DNA of 64,000 nt from Chamaecyparis obtusa (Eukaryota; Streptophyta; Pinopsida; Cupressales; Cupressaceae): the NCBI GenBank assembly GCA_027943335.1, contig BSBK01007858.1, positions 373,501 through 437,500 on the forward strand, read 5' to 3'. Numbering within the stretch: the stretch's first letter is position 1; each line of letters begins with the position of its first letter. The position numbers and the translations under genes are program-made. The notes under the pieces are model-generated. The model worked only from the letters and a program-made list of their open reading frames with translations. It did no database searches and was not told where the DNA came from. Below, piece by piece: positions 36,524 through 46,690 of this stretch.

Positions 36524-36737
36524 AAAGAAGGAGACGTAAGAGAGAAGGAAAGATATATATATATATATAGGGATGTAAAGAGAGAGAGAGCTCGAGAAAT
36601 GCAAAGGGGGAGAGGTGAGAGAGAAGGTAAGAGAAAGATATAGGGTTAGAGAGAAGGGGAGAGAGAGAGATATAGGTTAGAGAGAGAGATAAGGTAAGAG
36701 AGAGATATATAGGGTTAGAGAGAAGGGGAGAGAGAAG

Positions 36738-36768
<31 letters not shown>

Positions 36769-37222
36769 AGAATAGAGATAAGGATAGAGAGAGATCTAGG
36801 GTAACAGAAGTAGATCGATAGATAGAGAGAGAGTGAGTTAGAGAGAAGGAGAGAGGGGCGAGAGAGAGAGAGAGAGAGAGGTAGGGGAGGAGGGTTGAGA
36901 GAGAAGGCAAGAAAGAGATCAAGGGTAAGAGAAGTAGATAGAGAGAGAGAAGGAGAGGGTAACAAGGGAGAGGTAGACAGAGTTGGGATAAGAGAAGAAT
37001 AGAGATAAGGATAGAGAGAGGGGAGATAGAGAGATAGTGAGAGGAAGAGGAGGGGTGAGAGAGAGAGAGAAATAGGGGAGAGGGTTGAGAGAGAAGGTAA
37101 GAAAGAGATCTAGGGTAAGAGAAGTAGAGAGGGAGAGAGAAGGAGAGAGGGGAGAGAGAGAGAGGCAGGAGGAGAGGGTTTCTCAAGAGAAGGTAAGAAA
37201 GAGATATAGGGTTAGGATAAAT

Positions 37223-37254
<32 letters not shown>

Positions 37255-37447
37255 GGTTAAGAGAGAAGGTAAGAAAGTGGTCTAGGGTAAGAGAAAGTAG
37301 ATAGATAGATCTAGATAGATAGAGAGAGAGGGCTAGAGAGAAGGCAGGGAGAGAGAGAGAGGGTTGAGAGAGAAGGTTACAAGAAAGAGATCTCAGGTAA
37401 GAGAAGTAGATAGAGAGAGAGAGGGTTAGAGAGAAGGGGAGAGAGAG

Positions 37448-37506
<59 letters not shown>

Positions 37507-37610
37507 GAGGAGGAGAGAGAGAGAGAGAGAGAGAGAGAGGCAGGGGAGAGGTTGAAAGTGAAGGTAATAAAGAGATCTAGGTTAAGAGAAGTAGATGGAT
37601 AGATATATAG

Positions 37611-37644
<34 letters not shown>

Positions 37645-37997
37645 AGGTAGGGGAGAGGGTTGAGAGTCAAGGTAATAAAGAGATCTAGGACCTAAGAGAA
37701 GTAGATAGAGAGAGAAGTTTGTGAGACAGAGACAAGAAAGAGATAGGATAAGAGAAGCAGGGAGAGAGAGAGAGAGGCAGAGGGAGAGGGATGAGATAGA
37801 AGGTAAGAAAGAGAGGGTAAGAACATGGACAGAGAGAGAGATAGAGCGGGGGGAGGGAAGATAGAGAGATAGGGAGAGGTAGAGGGAGAGGGATGAAGTG
37901 AAGGTAAGAAATAGATAACTAGGGTAAGAGAAGTACAGAGAGAGAAAGTAGAGCGAGGAAGATAGAGAGATAGGGAGAGGGATGAAGTGAAGGTAAG

Positions 37998-38032
<35 letters not shown>

Positions 38033-38045
38033 GACAGAGAGAGAT
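35276..38045. repeat. 2.7-kb (GA)n-rich purine tract with longer repeats
   Basis: The plus strand is almost pure purine for 2.7 kb. Long (GA)n runs alternate with repeated words such as AAGGTAAGAAAGAGAT, CTAGGGTAAGAGAAGTAGAT and AGATAGATAGAT. Long Leu/Ser frames on the minus strand come from this composition and are not genes. Plain microsatellite expansion is the likely origin. Confidence 0.95.
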
Positions 38046-39285
38046 TTTGGATGACACACTTTATGGTTCGAGGTGCTTCTAATGTATTAAATGAGGGTTC
38101 CTAATGTTTTTTAGATCTTATTATGGCTCTTTAGCACCTATTAAGAACCATAAGAAAATACTTCAATCAATTAATACCTCTTAGGACACACTTTGAGGAT
38201 CTAATGTGTCCTAACAGGCCGTAATGTTGTCTAAGGGTTTGTAGTGGATCATGAGAGTTCTAAACGTGTTCTAAGGGACAATAATGGGTCGTAATAGACC
38301 ATTTATGAGGCAATTAAAACCACTATGGAATCATTAGGACACATTAGAATGGGTCCTAATGGTTCTTTAGAGCTTATTTATGCTTGACATAGGGCGCACG
38401 CCAAATAGGGGCGTGTGCCCTATTTGAAGGCTTATATTTTACCAAGCCTAAGGCTTGGATTTGCTTTGGAGATCCAACCCCAAAGGCTTGGATGTATAAG
38501 CCATGAGTTTTGACATGAATTCAAAGAAACATTAGAAAAAACCTTCACTTTTTGTGTGTGCTCTCCGTCTAGTTTTACACAGTGATTCGATAACGAAAAA
38601 ATCAGACAATGTGAGATTATTGGTCTCTGAGTTAGCTATCTAAACATATAATTTATTTCCAAAAATGATAATTTTAAAGCCTATCAACATTAATTTCCAT
38701 TGAATGTATGTCAATTTTTTGTCAAAAACCAACATGTAGTATTTTGGGTATAGATTTTGCTTCGTTTGTCAAAATTTGCAAAAACTTAGTTTTTTTAGAA
38801 ACTAGACTCCATTCTACACACTTTATAAAAAAAAAAATTGATTTTCAACTAATTTTGAATGATTTCTAGGGGGAGCACGCCCAAATTTCATGTGTTTTGG
38901 GATGTCTGAGTTCAAAAAGTCATAGAAATTCATACCATTCATAAAAAAATTAGCAGAAAAATCTGGGGTAAACTACGTGGTGTTAGCTAACTCTCACTAG
39001 AGCGATTAAATAATTTCAAAAATAAGTTAACATTTTAGGGGGAGCACAAACAGGCGCTATGTTATTTTTTTCACAAAAAATAGTACCACTTTTTGTGCTC
39101 CCCCCTAGTGAAGGCCTTAATCTTCACCATTTTTCAAATAAATTAGTAGTTTATAAACTAGATTCAGAGTACTACAAACTCAACTCTTGTTCTTGTGTTT
39201 TGAAATTTTGAGTCGAACTATCTTCAATTTGTTATTGAAGTTCAGAGTTTGCTGATTTCAGGAAAAAAGTGGCATCTTAAACCCC
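38046..39285. other. Right subterminal region of the TIR element
   Basis: 38046-38390 is a diverged relative of the 90-base satellite (words like GGTCGTAATAGACC, TCTAAGGG). 38391-38426 carries the GC-rich inverted motif also seen at the left end (AGGGCGCACGCC with GGGGCGTGTGCCCT), and 38438-38459 includes a perfect CCAAGCCTAAGGCTTGG palindrome. 38860-39110 has GGGGGAGCAC and its reverse GTGCTCCCCCC. No gene. Confidence 0.5.
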
Positions 39286-39320
39286 CTTTTTGGTACCCCA
39301 TCTTTGTGCACATACCCGTA
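39286..39320 (-). repeat. Right terminal inverted repeat
   Basis: The reverse complement begins TACGGGTATGTGCACAAAGA and ends CCAAAAAG. The shared TGCCACTTTT follows at 39249-39275 after a short unmatched spacer. The final TA (39319-39320) pairs with the TA at 21173-21174. Confidence 0.8.
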
Positions 39321-39798
39321 GACATCAACATCAACATCGTCATAATCATTAGAAATAAACTTTAAAGACATATTTTGGATAGTACTATGTTTCTTGAAAG
39401 TTTTTGTGATGCTTCTAAACTTTAAAGACATATTTTATGGCTTAATGATAACATAGATTAGTGTTTTGTTTTTTGATGGAATGTTGTTGATCATTCATGG
39501 TCTTGAAGAAACTTTTGATTGTTTTGATTCTCAAGTCTTGACATTGTTTCTCAATGTGATATAGACTGACCACAAGATGGTTCAGTTGGTCCTCTCTTTT
39601 TGTTTAATCATTTGTCTTCTTCATGGTGTAAGTGTCAATATGTTATAATCCAACCAACATGTCATACCCCCACTTTTGACAAACCGCACAGCATGCAAAT
39701 CACAACCAAAGACTTGGGTGATCAGCATACACAAACAACGATTACCCTTAGGAAATAATGATCATTAATATTCATTAATGGTGGGCGGTGATTCCTTG
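39321..39798. other. Flanking sequence, no gene
   Basis: A 20-base phrase 'aaactttaaagacatatttt' occurs twice, 61 bases apart (39356 and 39417). Otherwise unremarkable A/T-rich DNA up to the CCTTG target site. Confidence 0.4.
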
Positions 39799-39867
39799 TG
39801 TTAATAAATATAGATAATAGAATAATTATGATATATATATATAATAATATTATGTAGATAATATTAA

Positions 39868-39907
<40 letters not shown>

Positions 39908-40508
39908 TATTAAAATATATTATCATTATTATATATATCTATATATATTAAAATATATCAGTCATGATCGAATATATGCACTATCAGGTGAGTGTTATTA
40001 TCGAACATGACCACTTAAACATTGAGTTTGACAGTAGTGTAATGGACATTACATGTCTATAGCATATGTTATACAGTCTCCATGTGTTATCGACTGTTTT
40101 ATAAACAATAAACTTTGCAGAGATACCATTAAGTATCTATTTATCTTAGCGCATGGGTATTGTGGAAATATGTGTGACATGGCAGACAATATCGACAATA
40201 TTGTGACTGTTATGTATTAATAGTCATGATACTATCATGAATGTTAATACATAACAGGCACAATAGTAATCTTTACATTTAAAGCAATTAATGCAAATTG
40301 CATTATTACAAACCAATATTTGTTATGGACTGTCATGTCATTTCACTATGAACTAACATGTCATTTTAAGTGTGAACAGTCACGTCACTTCCTGTGTTCA
40401 ATATATATAGATATTCAAATTTGTAGATTCAATCAATAACCAAGGCAATTGAAATCTACTACATATATTTAGTTTATATCTTATCCTCTGATCTCAAATT
40501 ATTTAACA
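39799..40508 (+). repeat. 5' LTR of the gag-only element
   Basis: TGTTAATAAA to TTTAACA. It contains a (TA)n/(ATT)n-rich part at 39825-39960 that the 3' LTR lacks. The primer site TGGTATCAGAGCC follows at 40509-40521. Confidence 0.9.
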
Positions 40509-40612
40509 TGGTATCAGAGCCAAGTTCCTTCATTGAAGTCTAACCACTTGAAGGAAGATCTTAACAGATTGAAGGAAGATCAAGATCAGTTTTTTATTTT
40601 CAAAATCTCAAA

Positions 40613-41422
40613 ATGGCAAATGGAATGAGACTAGAAGACAGACTTGAAGGTGCCTCCGATTTTGAATCATGGAAACTTCGAATGATGTTAGTATTAAGGA
40701 AGAATGACTTGAAGTCAATAATAGAGAAACCTCTTCAACCTAATCAAAATGATGAGAAAAATAAATGGGAAAAGGACAATATTAGAGCAATGGAATTATT
40801 AGTAGATGGAGTGAAAAATCATTTACTACCTATCATCACAAAGTTGGACTCTGCTCATGACATGTTCAAAGCCCTAGAAAACATGTTTCAAATCAATAAC
40901 ACCAACAGAATTCTTACACTTAAAAATCAACTCTCTAATATTAAAATGAGTAAAGGAGAGACTATCACCTCATATTTTATGAGGATAAAAAAACTAAGGA
41001 ATCAACTCTCTTCTATTGGTCACATTTATGATAATAAGGAGTTATCTATGATAACTCTAAATGGGCTCCCTATCTCATGGGAAAACTTTAGACAAGGAGT
41101 AAGTGCTCGCACCAAACTCCCCAAATTTGATCGACTAAAAGCTGACTGCATTCAAGAAGAGTACAACCTGAAATCCAGAGGAGTCTTGGAATCCACTAAA
41201 GAATATGTTCAAGCTCTCATCACTTGTTCAAAAAGGAAAAAGGGCAAGAAGACATATGATCAGCATTCATTCAAGAAACCAAGAGACTACTCTTCAATGC
41301 AATGTTTTAGATGTGACAAATATGGTCACAGCACAAGAAACTTTCTGGACAGACTTAGAATGAAAGCTTCCCTTACTAAATTAAATAAATCAAATGTATG
41401 TTCAGAGAATTGCCTTCTCTAA
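40613..41422 (+). CDS. Copia-type Gag, intact frame, last knuckle residue lost
   Basis: A 269-codon open frame starts with MANGMRLEDRLEGASDFESW, the usual start of copia Gag (WKLRMMLVLRKNDL). The middle has the Gag core motifs AMELLVDGVKNHLL, MFKALENMF, LKNQLSNIKMSKGE and MITLNGLPISWENF (roughly residues 60-180). Near residue 235 is one zinc knuckle, CFRCDKYGHSTRNF. The fourth ligand, normally Cys, is Phe, so zinc binding is probably impaired. The ATG lies about 90 bases after the primer site. The protein would form the particle shell and bind element RNA. Enzymes would have to come from another copia element. No stop or shift breaks it, so it is young or recently active. Confidence 0.85.
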   Translation: MANGMRLEDRLEGASDFESWKLRMMLVLRKNDLKSIIEKPLQPNQNDEKNKWEKDNIRAMELLVDGVKNHLLPIITKLDSAHDMFKALENMFQINNTNRILTLKNQLSNIKMSKGETITSYFMRIKKLRNQLSSIGHIYDNKELSMITLNGLPISWENFRQGVSARTKLPKFDRLKADCIQEEYNLKSRGVLESTKEYVQALITCSKRKKGKKTYDQHSFKKPRDYSSMQCFRCDKYGHSTRNFLDRLRMKASLTKLNKSNVCSENCLL

Positions 41423-41654
41423 ATGGAATTCAAGATACCTTATGATTGAGAGGGGAGTTCACTATTGAAGGTGAAACACTTCTGAGGTAACTTGAAATGA
41501 TTATTGATTATTATGTTAATGTTATTTTATAATTATGAGCCCTGTGTAAATCATAAGGAAGTGATAACTTCCAAATGATTTATCACTTGTATTTTTTTAA
41601 ATTATTGGAAGGTGACGATCTTGCAATAATTTTTCTATTGTAATATATATATCT

Positions 41655-41935
41655 TGCTTGTGGATAGAATCGCCGATAGAGGCAATCCACTCTGAAGCTC
41701 ATGAGTTGTGGATAGAATCACCAATAGAGACAATCCACACCTTAGCTCATGAGTTGTGGATAGAATCGTTGATAGAGGCAATCCATATAGGAGCTTGTGG
41801 ATAGAATCGCTAATAGAGGCAATCCACACCTTAGCTCATGAGTTGTGGATAGAATCGTTGATGGAGGCAATCCACCTAGGAACTGTGGATAGAATCACTG
41901 ATAGAGGCAATCCACCTAGGAACTAACCCTCACAG
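41655..41935 (+). repeat. Six short repeats with internal dyad, between gag and 3' LTR
   Basis: GTGGATAGAATC, a few bases, then GATAGAGGCAATCCAC recurs six times at intervals of about 40-50 bases. The outer parts (GTGGAT and ATCCAC) pair, so each unit could fold. Confidence 0.8.
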
Positions 41936-41985
41936 TTTATGAACTTATTGTGAGTTATATTTTATCTTCCCTAGCTAAGAGGGAG

Positions 41986-42134
41986 TGTTAATAAATATAG
42001 CTTCAATCAGATAATAGAATAATTATGATATATATATAATAATATTATGTAGATTCAATCAATAACCAAGGCAATTGAAATCTACTACATATATTCAGTT
42101 TATATCTTATCCTTTGATCTCAAATTATTTAACA
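41986..42134 (+). repeat. 3' LTR of the gag-only element, internally deleted
   Basis: It has both ends of the 5' LTR (TGTTAATAAA, TTTAACA) but lacks about 560 bases from the middle. The join falls at TGTAG, which occurs at both deletion edges in the 5' LTR. Confidence 0.85.
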
Positions 42135-43587
42135 CCTTGGTAATAAAGGCATTGGCAGCATTCATAATCATATAGCTCTTTACCTAATCTAGTCACATCA
42201 TCAACATCAAAGTCGATTGTCGAGAATAATCACCACCTTACATTTATGTACACTGCACAAATTGATCCCAGTCTCACAAAAACATTTTACACTTGTACAT
42301 CTCATCAATACTAGAGGCCTAAAGTAATTTTATACGATCACTAGCACATTTCGTGCATGGATGAGAAACAGTATCCAAAGTTTCTAGATAATTGTTTTTG
42401 AGAAGAAGAAAAAGTGGAGGCCAAAGAAGGGATAATTGTGAAGGTTTTCTAGATGTAGGTTACTGAATCATCATCTCTTGTTGATATATTTCAGATTCTA
42501 CTCTGGAATGAACAGACTATAGAGATCTAACACAGCTAAACATAGAATAAGGTAAACAAGAAGGGATAGAAGATACCTGGATATCAACTAAGTATACTCC
42601 TGTCTATATGCCTCCAAACTGTACTAACAAAGGTGCTGAGGAGAACTTGATTAGTACCTTAGTGTAACAGAGGCTTCCAGCCCTAATTAACTCATAGTTA
42701 ACATTGCCAATAATTGTTGGTTGTATGGATCAGATCATAATCTGATCTTTATTCATGCTCAGACTTGTTCTTATCTATTAGCTAAAGCTACTTATCTTTC
42801 ACACCAATATATGATGATCTATGATTGCAGTTCGCACCAACAACAATCACTGAATATTTCTCCTTGATGAATTCACTATTATCTCCATGAATTCGTAGTT
42901 GACTCCATATTCATTGCTTCCTCTATGAATTCACCACTGCCTCCATACATTGCTCTTAAATTTGTTGCTTCCTCTAAGTTTGCTTAAGGTAGAGAATCAA
43001 GGTTTTGGGGGAGGGAAGCACGTTATGTTTTTGGTGCTTCTCTCCCTAGAATCCAACACCATATATAGATGAATTGAATTATCTTTAAGAGGGCCGACCT
43101 AGTCTTATTAAATATATTTAATGTTAAAGCCAAGAGGCCGACCTTGGGCCCTTAACTAATTCAACCAACACATATATATAGATGAAATAATAATCTCCTT
43201 ATTATTATAAATCACACAAGGGTATTCATTTGATCAGTTTGATCTTGGCCGAAAGGCTATAATTATTAACACTCTACACTAGTACTCAATCTGGCCTCCA
43301 CTCCATATACGTCTTCTCAGAATCTAAAAACTCTCCATCGTTGATTCCTGTCATTTTTTCAGCATCTCGATGGACTAAGACCTTAAATTATTGAGCTTCT
43401 CTTTGTTTCGAGAATAGTTAAACATTCTCTACTTAACAGGGCCAACCATGTGAAGGTGGAAGCTCATCTGGCCCCTCCTAGGAGCCTCTTATGACCCTTT
43501 ACGACATTGTAAGACCTCTAAGATGTATTCTTAGGTATCGTAAAAGGTCGTAAAGGGTCATAAGGGGTCTTGGGACACAACAGCTAA
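42135..43587. other. No gene; possible minus-strand LTR fragment
   Basis: 42700-43480 has a TATATATAG box, GGCCGACC repeats and other features common in copia LTRs, but I could not place its ends. 43490-43570 carries words of the 90-base satellite (GGTCGTAAAGGGTCATAAGG) outside the large array. Confidence 0.3.
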
Positions 43588-43996
43588 GAAACATAAATGT
43601 GGGCATCATGGTCACAATTTTTTGGAAACACAACATAATTGAGTGGTATATCCAGATGATGCAACGCAACTACTCCTCCAGTTCCAAGTCTACACTGCAA
43701 TAAACAAAACTTATAGATAAGAATAAATTTAAAGAGCGCAGGAGGAGAGCAATAACGACCGAAATAATATAGGGACCCTGTATTATTTTGGTCATTACCA
43801 CCCTCCTTCGCTCTCTAAATTTATTCTTAATCTATATATGGGTTTTGTTTACTACAGTGTAAACTTGGAACCAAAGGAGTGATAGTTGTGTTGCATCGTC
43901 TGGGTATACCATTCAATTATGTTGTGTCTCCAAAAAATTGTGAATGATGCCTACATTTATATTTGTCAACTATTGTGATATCTACATTTATGTTTC
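43588..43996. repeat. Foldback element, arms of about 185 bases
   Basis: The left arm (43588-43772) and right arm (43778-43957, continuing weakly to 43996) are reverse complements at roughly 85-90%, around a centre at GGGACCC. For example AACATAATTGAGTGGTATAT on the left faces ATACCATTCAATTATGTT on the right. There are no coding motifs. This resembles a foldback MITE, and if transcribed it would form a long hairpin. Confidence 0.8.
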
Positions 43997-44242
43997 TCAT
44001 TAGTAGGATACGTTAAATCATGTGATTGATAGCAGATTGGGGCTCACCTGAGCCATAAACATGAAGAATTATTCTAAAAAAAGATGTAAACCATATATAT
44101 GCACACTTGAGGCAAAGAGAAGTTAGGTCATATCCATATTAAAATATTAGTTACAATATGAAAATACTAAACTAACTAATTCCTGAGTTCATCTCTGCAT
44201 ATGGTCGCAACAAAGATATGTGATTACAATACAGAGAAGGCA

Positions 44243-44584
44243 TCATAAAAATATAATTTCAGAATTTGCCCTAGCCTGACATGTTTTGCACTCAAATCCT
44301 TCATCGTGGATAAGTGGAGATGGGTGGATAGATGCAGATGAGTTGTCATTGACCCAACTAAAGTATCCACAACCATTATTTCCCTGTGATGCCCAGTCTA
44401 CATTAGTTCTTATATTATAATGAATAGTATTTACATTAGAAACATTAAATATATACACATCAGCAACCTTTTTTCTATTTGGGCAGCACCAAAATTGTCA
44501 TCCAGGGTTGTTCGGTGTTCGTGAAGTCTTCAACACACACTGCCCACCACCACATCGACAGTTTGGCACATTAACAAGAGTCAT
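44243..44584 (-). pseudogene. GRF zinc-finger protein fragment, one stop
   Basis: From the ATG at 44584 the frame gives VPNCRCGGGQCVLKTSRTPN, then a TGA at 44498 in place of the usual Arg after NPG, then QFWCCPN and later GCGYFSWVND. CxCGxGxC, TSxTxxNPGR, FxxCP and CxFFxWxD are the hallmarks of the GRF zinc finger, a single-strand nucleic acid binding module found in repair enzymes and many small plant proteins. All Cys ligands remain. The piece after the finger (44243-44300) has a CKTCQARA motif. The stop fits CGA to TGA. It is probably a gene fragment moved here with repeats. Confidence 0.7.
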
Positions 44585-44639
44585 CAAGCCTATATATCAA
44601 TAATGCATCGCACCATCGTTACTACATTTATTATTTTTA

Positions 44640-46590
44640 TATGAAATACACCAAGGAGTACCATCAGAAATATTAACCATTTACAATAATGAAAAGTAAA
44701 CCTAAATCAAATAGCTCATTTTTTTATCAGCATGTGTAGTCTCTGTGTATATGAAAAATGAAAGAAATATGAAGCTGAAATAAAATAGTGAACAAAATAG
44801 TATTCCACATACACTGAATGAAATATACCATCAAAAGAAGGTGACAAAATCCTGTCACGAAGCACAGACATAGGAAATCAAAAAAGGGACAAAAGACAAG
44901 AAATAAGAAAAATCATTACGACTATAGAAAAATCATTTATACTATAAGAAAAAAAAGAAACACTCTTTGTCAACAATTTTCAAAATCATTAGGACTATAG
45001 AAAAATAATTAAGACTATACAAAAACAAATTTTAGAAATGGACGGTTCTGATGCTTTTCCATTACAACAATTGAGCATTCATCATTTGGTACTTCTTGGT
45101 GTATTCCATTTAAGTTTTTCAGTTGTCGTGTTTATGTGCATGTTCTTTATGTGTTTGGCTTCTCTCCCTCGCAAGGGATGCGTCGATAGGTAATTGATTT
45201 GAAAGCATAATGATTTGACAGTCTTTTTTCAGGATAGGCATAATCATCCCACCAACCTTAATTAGCAACATTTGTGATATATGTCAAGTACTTATAATCA
45301 GTATGCCCAAAAAATAGAGACTTAGTAGCAAAAGCATGTCCTTTGGTTTACTAGTTTACTTATAATCAATATGTCCTTTGGTTTACTAGTTTAATCTGGT
45401 TTAAGAATGGTTTGTTTCATGTTTGAATGTACCATTGAATGAAGCTTGGCTATATTAAGTACAATCTTAAGACTCGTGACTCTTCAAATTCTCTTGTTTC
45501 CTTCAGACCTCCAAACATGTGTACTTTGAGTAGCCCTCCAACAAATGGACTTGTGATGATTTTTACAATAGTACATGTGTAGGAGGTCTACTCAAAGTAC
45601 TGCTTAGGCAAATTTGAATGTTCATCACCTGTGCATATAAGAGTTGATCATAGAAGGTATAAGCTAGACCCAGCAGCAAATAGATTTGTGGTGATTTTCA
45701 CAATAGTACATGTGTTGCTAGGTAAGCTCCCAATAGTGCTCAGGCAAATATGCATGTGCATCACCTATGCATATGAAGTGGCTCTAATGGAAGATACAAT
45801 CACTAAATTCTGCATACTCCTTATTTTGTTCTGTGTTGATATTGTCAGACATGGTCTTTCTTGAATGGAATGACTCGTTACTTGTACATTGACTAGAATG
45901 TTGGTGGAAGAAGGATGATTTGTTTGCAACCATTTTTTCAACTCTAATTTTCTCAACACAAAGGGACATTTATCATAGCCATAGAAACATGATTATTTTA
46001 AAATGAAATACACCAAGGAATACCATCAGAAATATTGACTATTTACAATCATGAATAGTTAACCTTAATCAAATAGCTCATTTTTTTATCAGCATGTGTA
46101 GTCTCTGTGTATATGAAAAATGAATGAAATATCAAGCTGAAATAAAACAGTGAACAAAAATTCAAATTCAAGGCCTAATTTATCAAGAGCAACAAACATT
46201 AGGACGAAAGAAAAATCATTAAGAGTATAGAAAAATCATTAGGACCATAGAAAAATCATTAAGACTAGAAAATCAAGTTCTAGAAAAATCATTAAGAGTA
46301 CTATAGAAAAATCATTAGGACTATAGAAAAATCATTAAGACTACAAAATCAAGTTCTAGAAAAATAATTACAACTATAGAAAAATCATTTAGACTATAAA
46401 ATCAAGTTCTAGAAATGGACAGTTTTGATGCTTTTCCATTACAACAATTGAGCATTCATCATTTGGTACTTCTTGGTGTATTCCATTTAAGTTTTTTAGC
46501 TATCGTGTTTATGTGCATGTTCTTTATGTGTTTGGCTTCTCTCCCTCATGAGGGATATGTCAATAGGTAATTGATTTGAAAGCATAATGA
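44640..46590 (+). repeat. Large direct duplication (44640-45180 and 45998-46590)
   Basis: Both copies start 'aaatacaccaaggart' and run through 'catgtgtagtctctgtgtat', a run of ATCATTA(A/G)GACTATAG units and 'ttcttggtgtattccattta'. The second copy has more of the short units (46191-46410). Between the copies, 45530-45620 and 45665-45760 repeat the phrase 'ttcacaatagtacatgtgt' and its surroundings. No coding motif. Confidence 0.8.
46191..46410 (+). repeat. Short tandem units (about 20-22 bases)
   Basis: AGAAAAATCATTAAGACTAT-like units occur about nine times with variations, interleaved with AATCAAGTTCTAGAA. A smaller run lies at 44900-45030. Confidence 0.75.
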
Positions 46591-46690
46591 TTTGACTGTT
46601 CCAAGTAATGTTTTTAATCCTTTGAAGTTTCTCATGATCCTGATGTGAGTTGATTGGATTAAGCAATTTGGGGATCCAATAGGACTTTAG

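Larger units (their letters stand above)
21173..39320. mobile_element. Candidate 18-kb TIR DNA transposon with two decayed genes
   Basis: Inverted 35-base ends (21173-21207 and 39286-39320) match at 32 of 35 positions, including an uninterrupted TGTGCACAAAGATGGGG-like core, and the next TGCCACTTTT is also shared. The outermost bases are TA at both ends, consistent with a TA target duplication. GC-rich GGGCGYRCGCCC-type palindromes lie just inside both ends (21241-21480 and 38391-38426). Inside are gene A (plus) and gene B (minus), the latter with transposase-like motifs. The interior also holds tandem arrays and a duplicated, inverted segment, so part of the length is later expansion. TIR plus subterminal palindromes plus a transposase-like gene is the standard build of a class II element, but I cannot assign it to a named superfamily. 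The link between gene B and these ends is inference. Confidence 0.65.
39799..42134 (+). mobile_element. Gag-only non-autonomous LTR element (TR-GAG type)
   Basis: A complete 2.3-kb element flanked by CCTTG (39794-39798 and 42135-42139). Its order is 5' LTR, tRNA-Met primer site, one gag frame, a short tandem repeat, a polypurine tract (AAGAGGGAG, 41977-41985) and a 3' LTR. There is no protease, integrase or RT. Small elements with terminal repeats and only gag are known in plants as TR-GAGs. The Gag is of copia type. The two LTRs differ greatly in length (710 and 149 bases) because of one deletion. Confidence 0.9.

Noticed and set aside
35276..38057. Long Leu/Ser-rich minus-strand frames (up to 224 codons) and an Arg/Glu frame at 35252-35437
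   Set aside because: They are the translation of the (GA)n purine tract. The composition is simple and there is no domain or start context.
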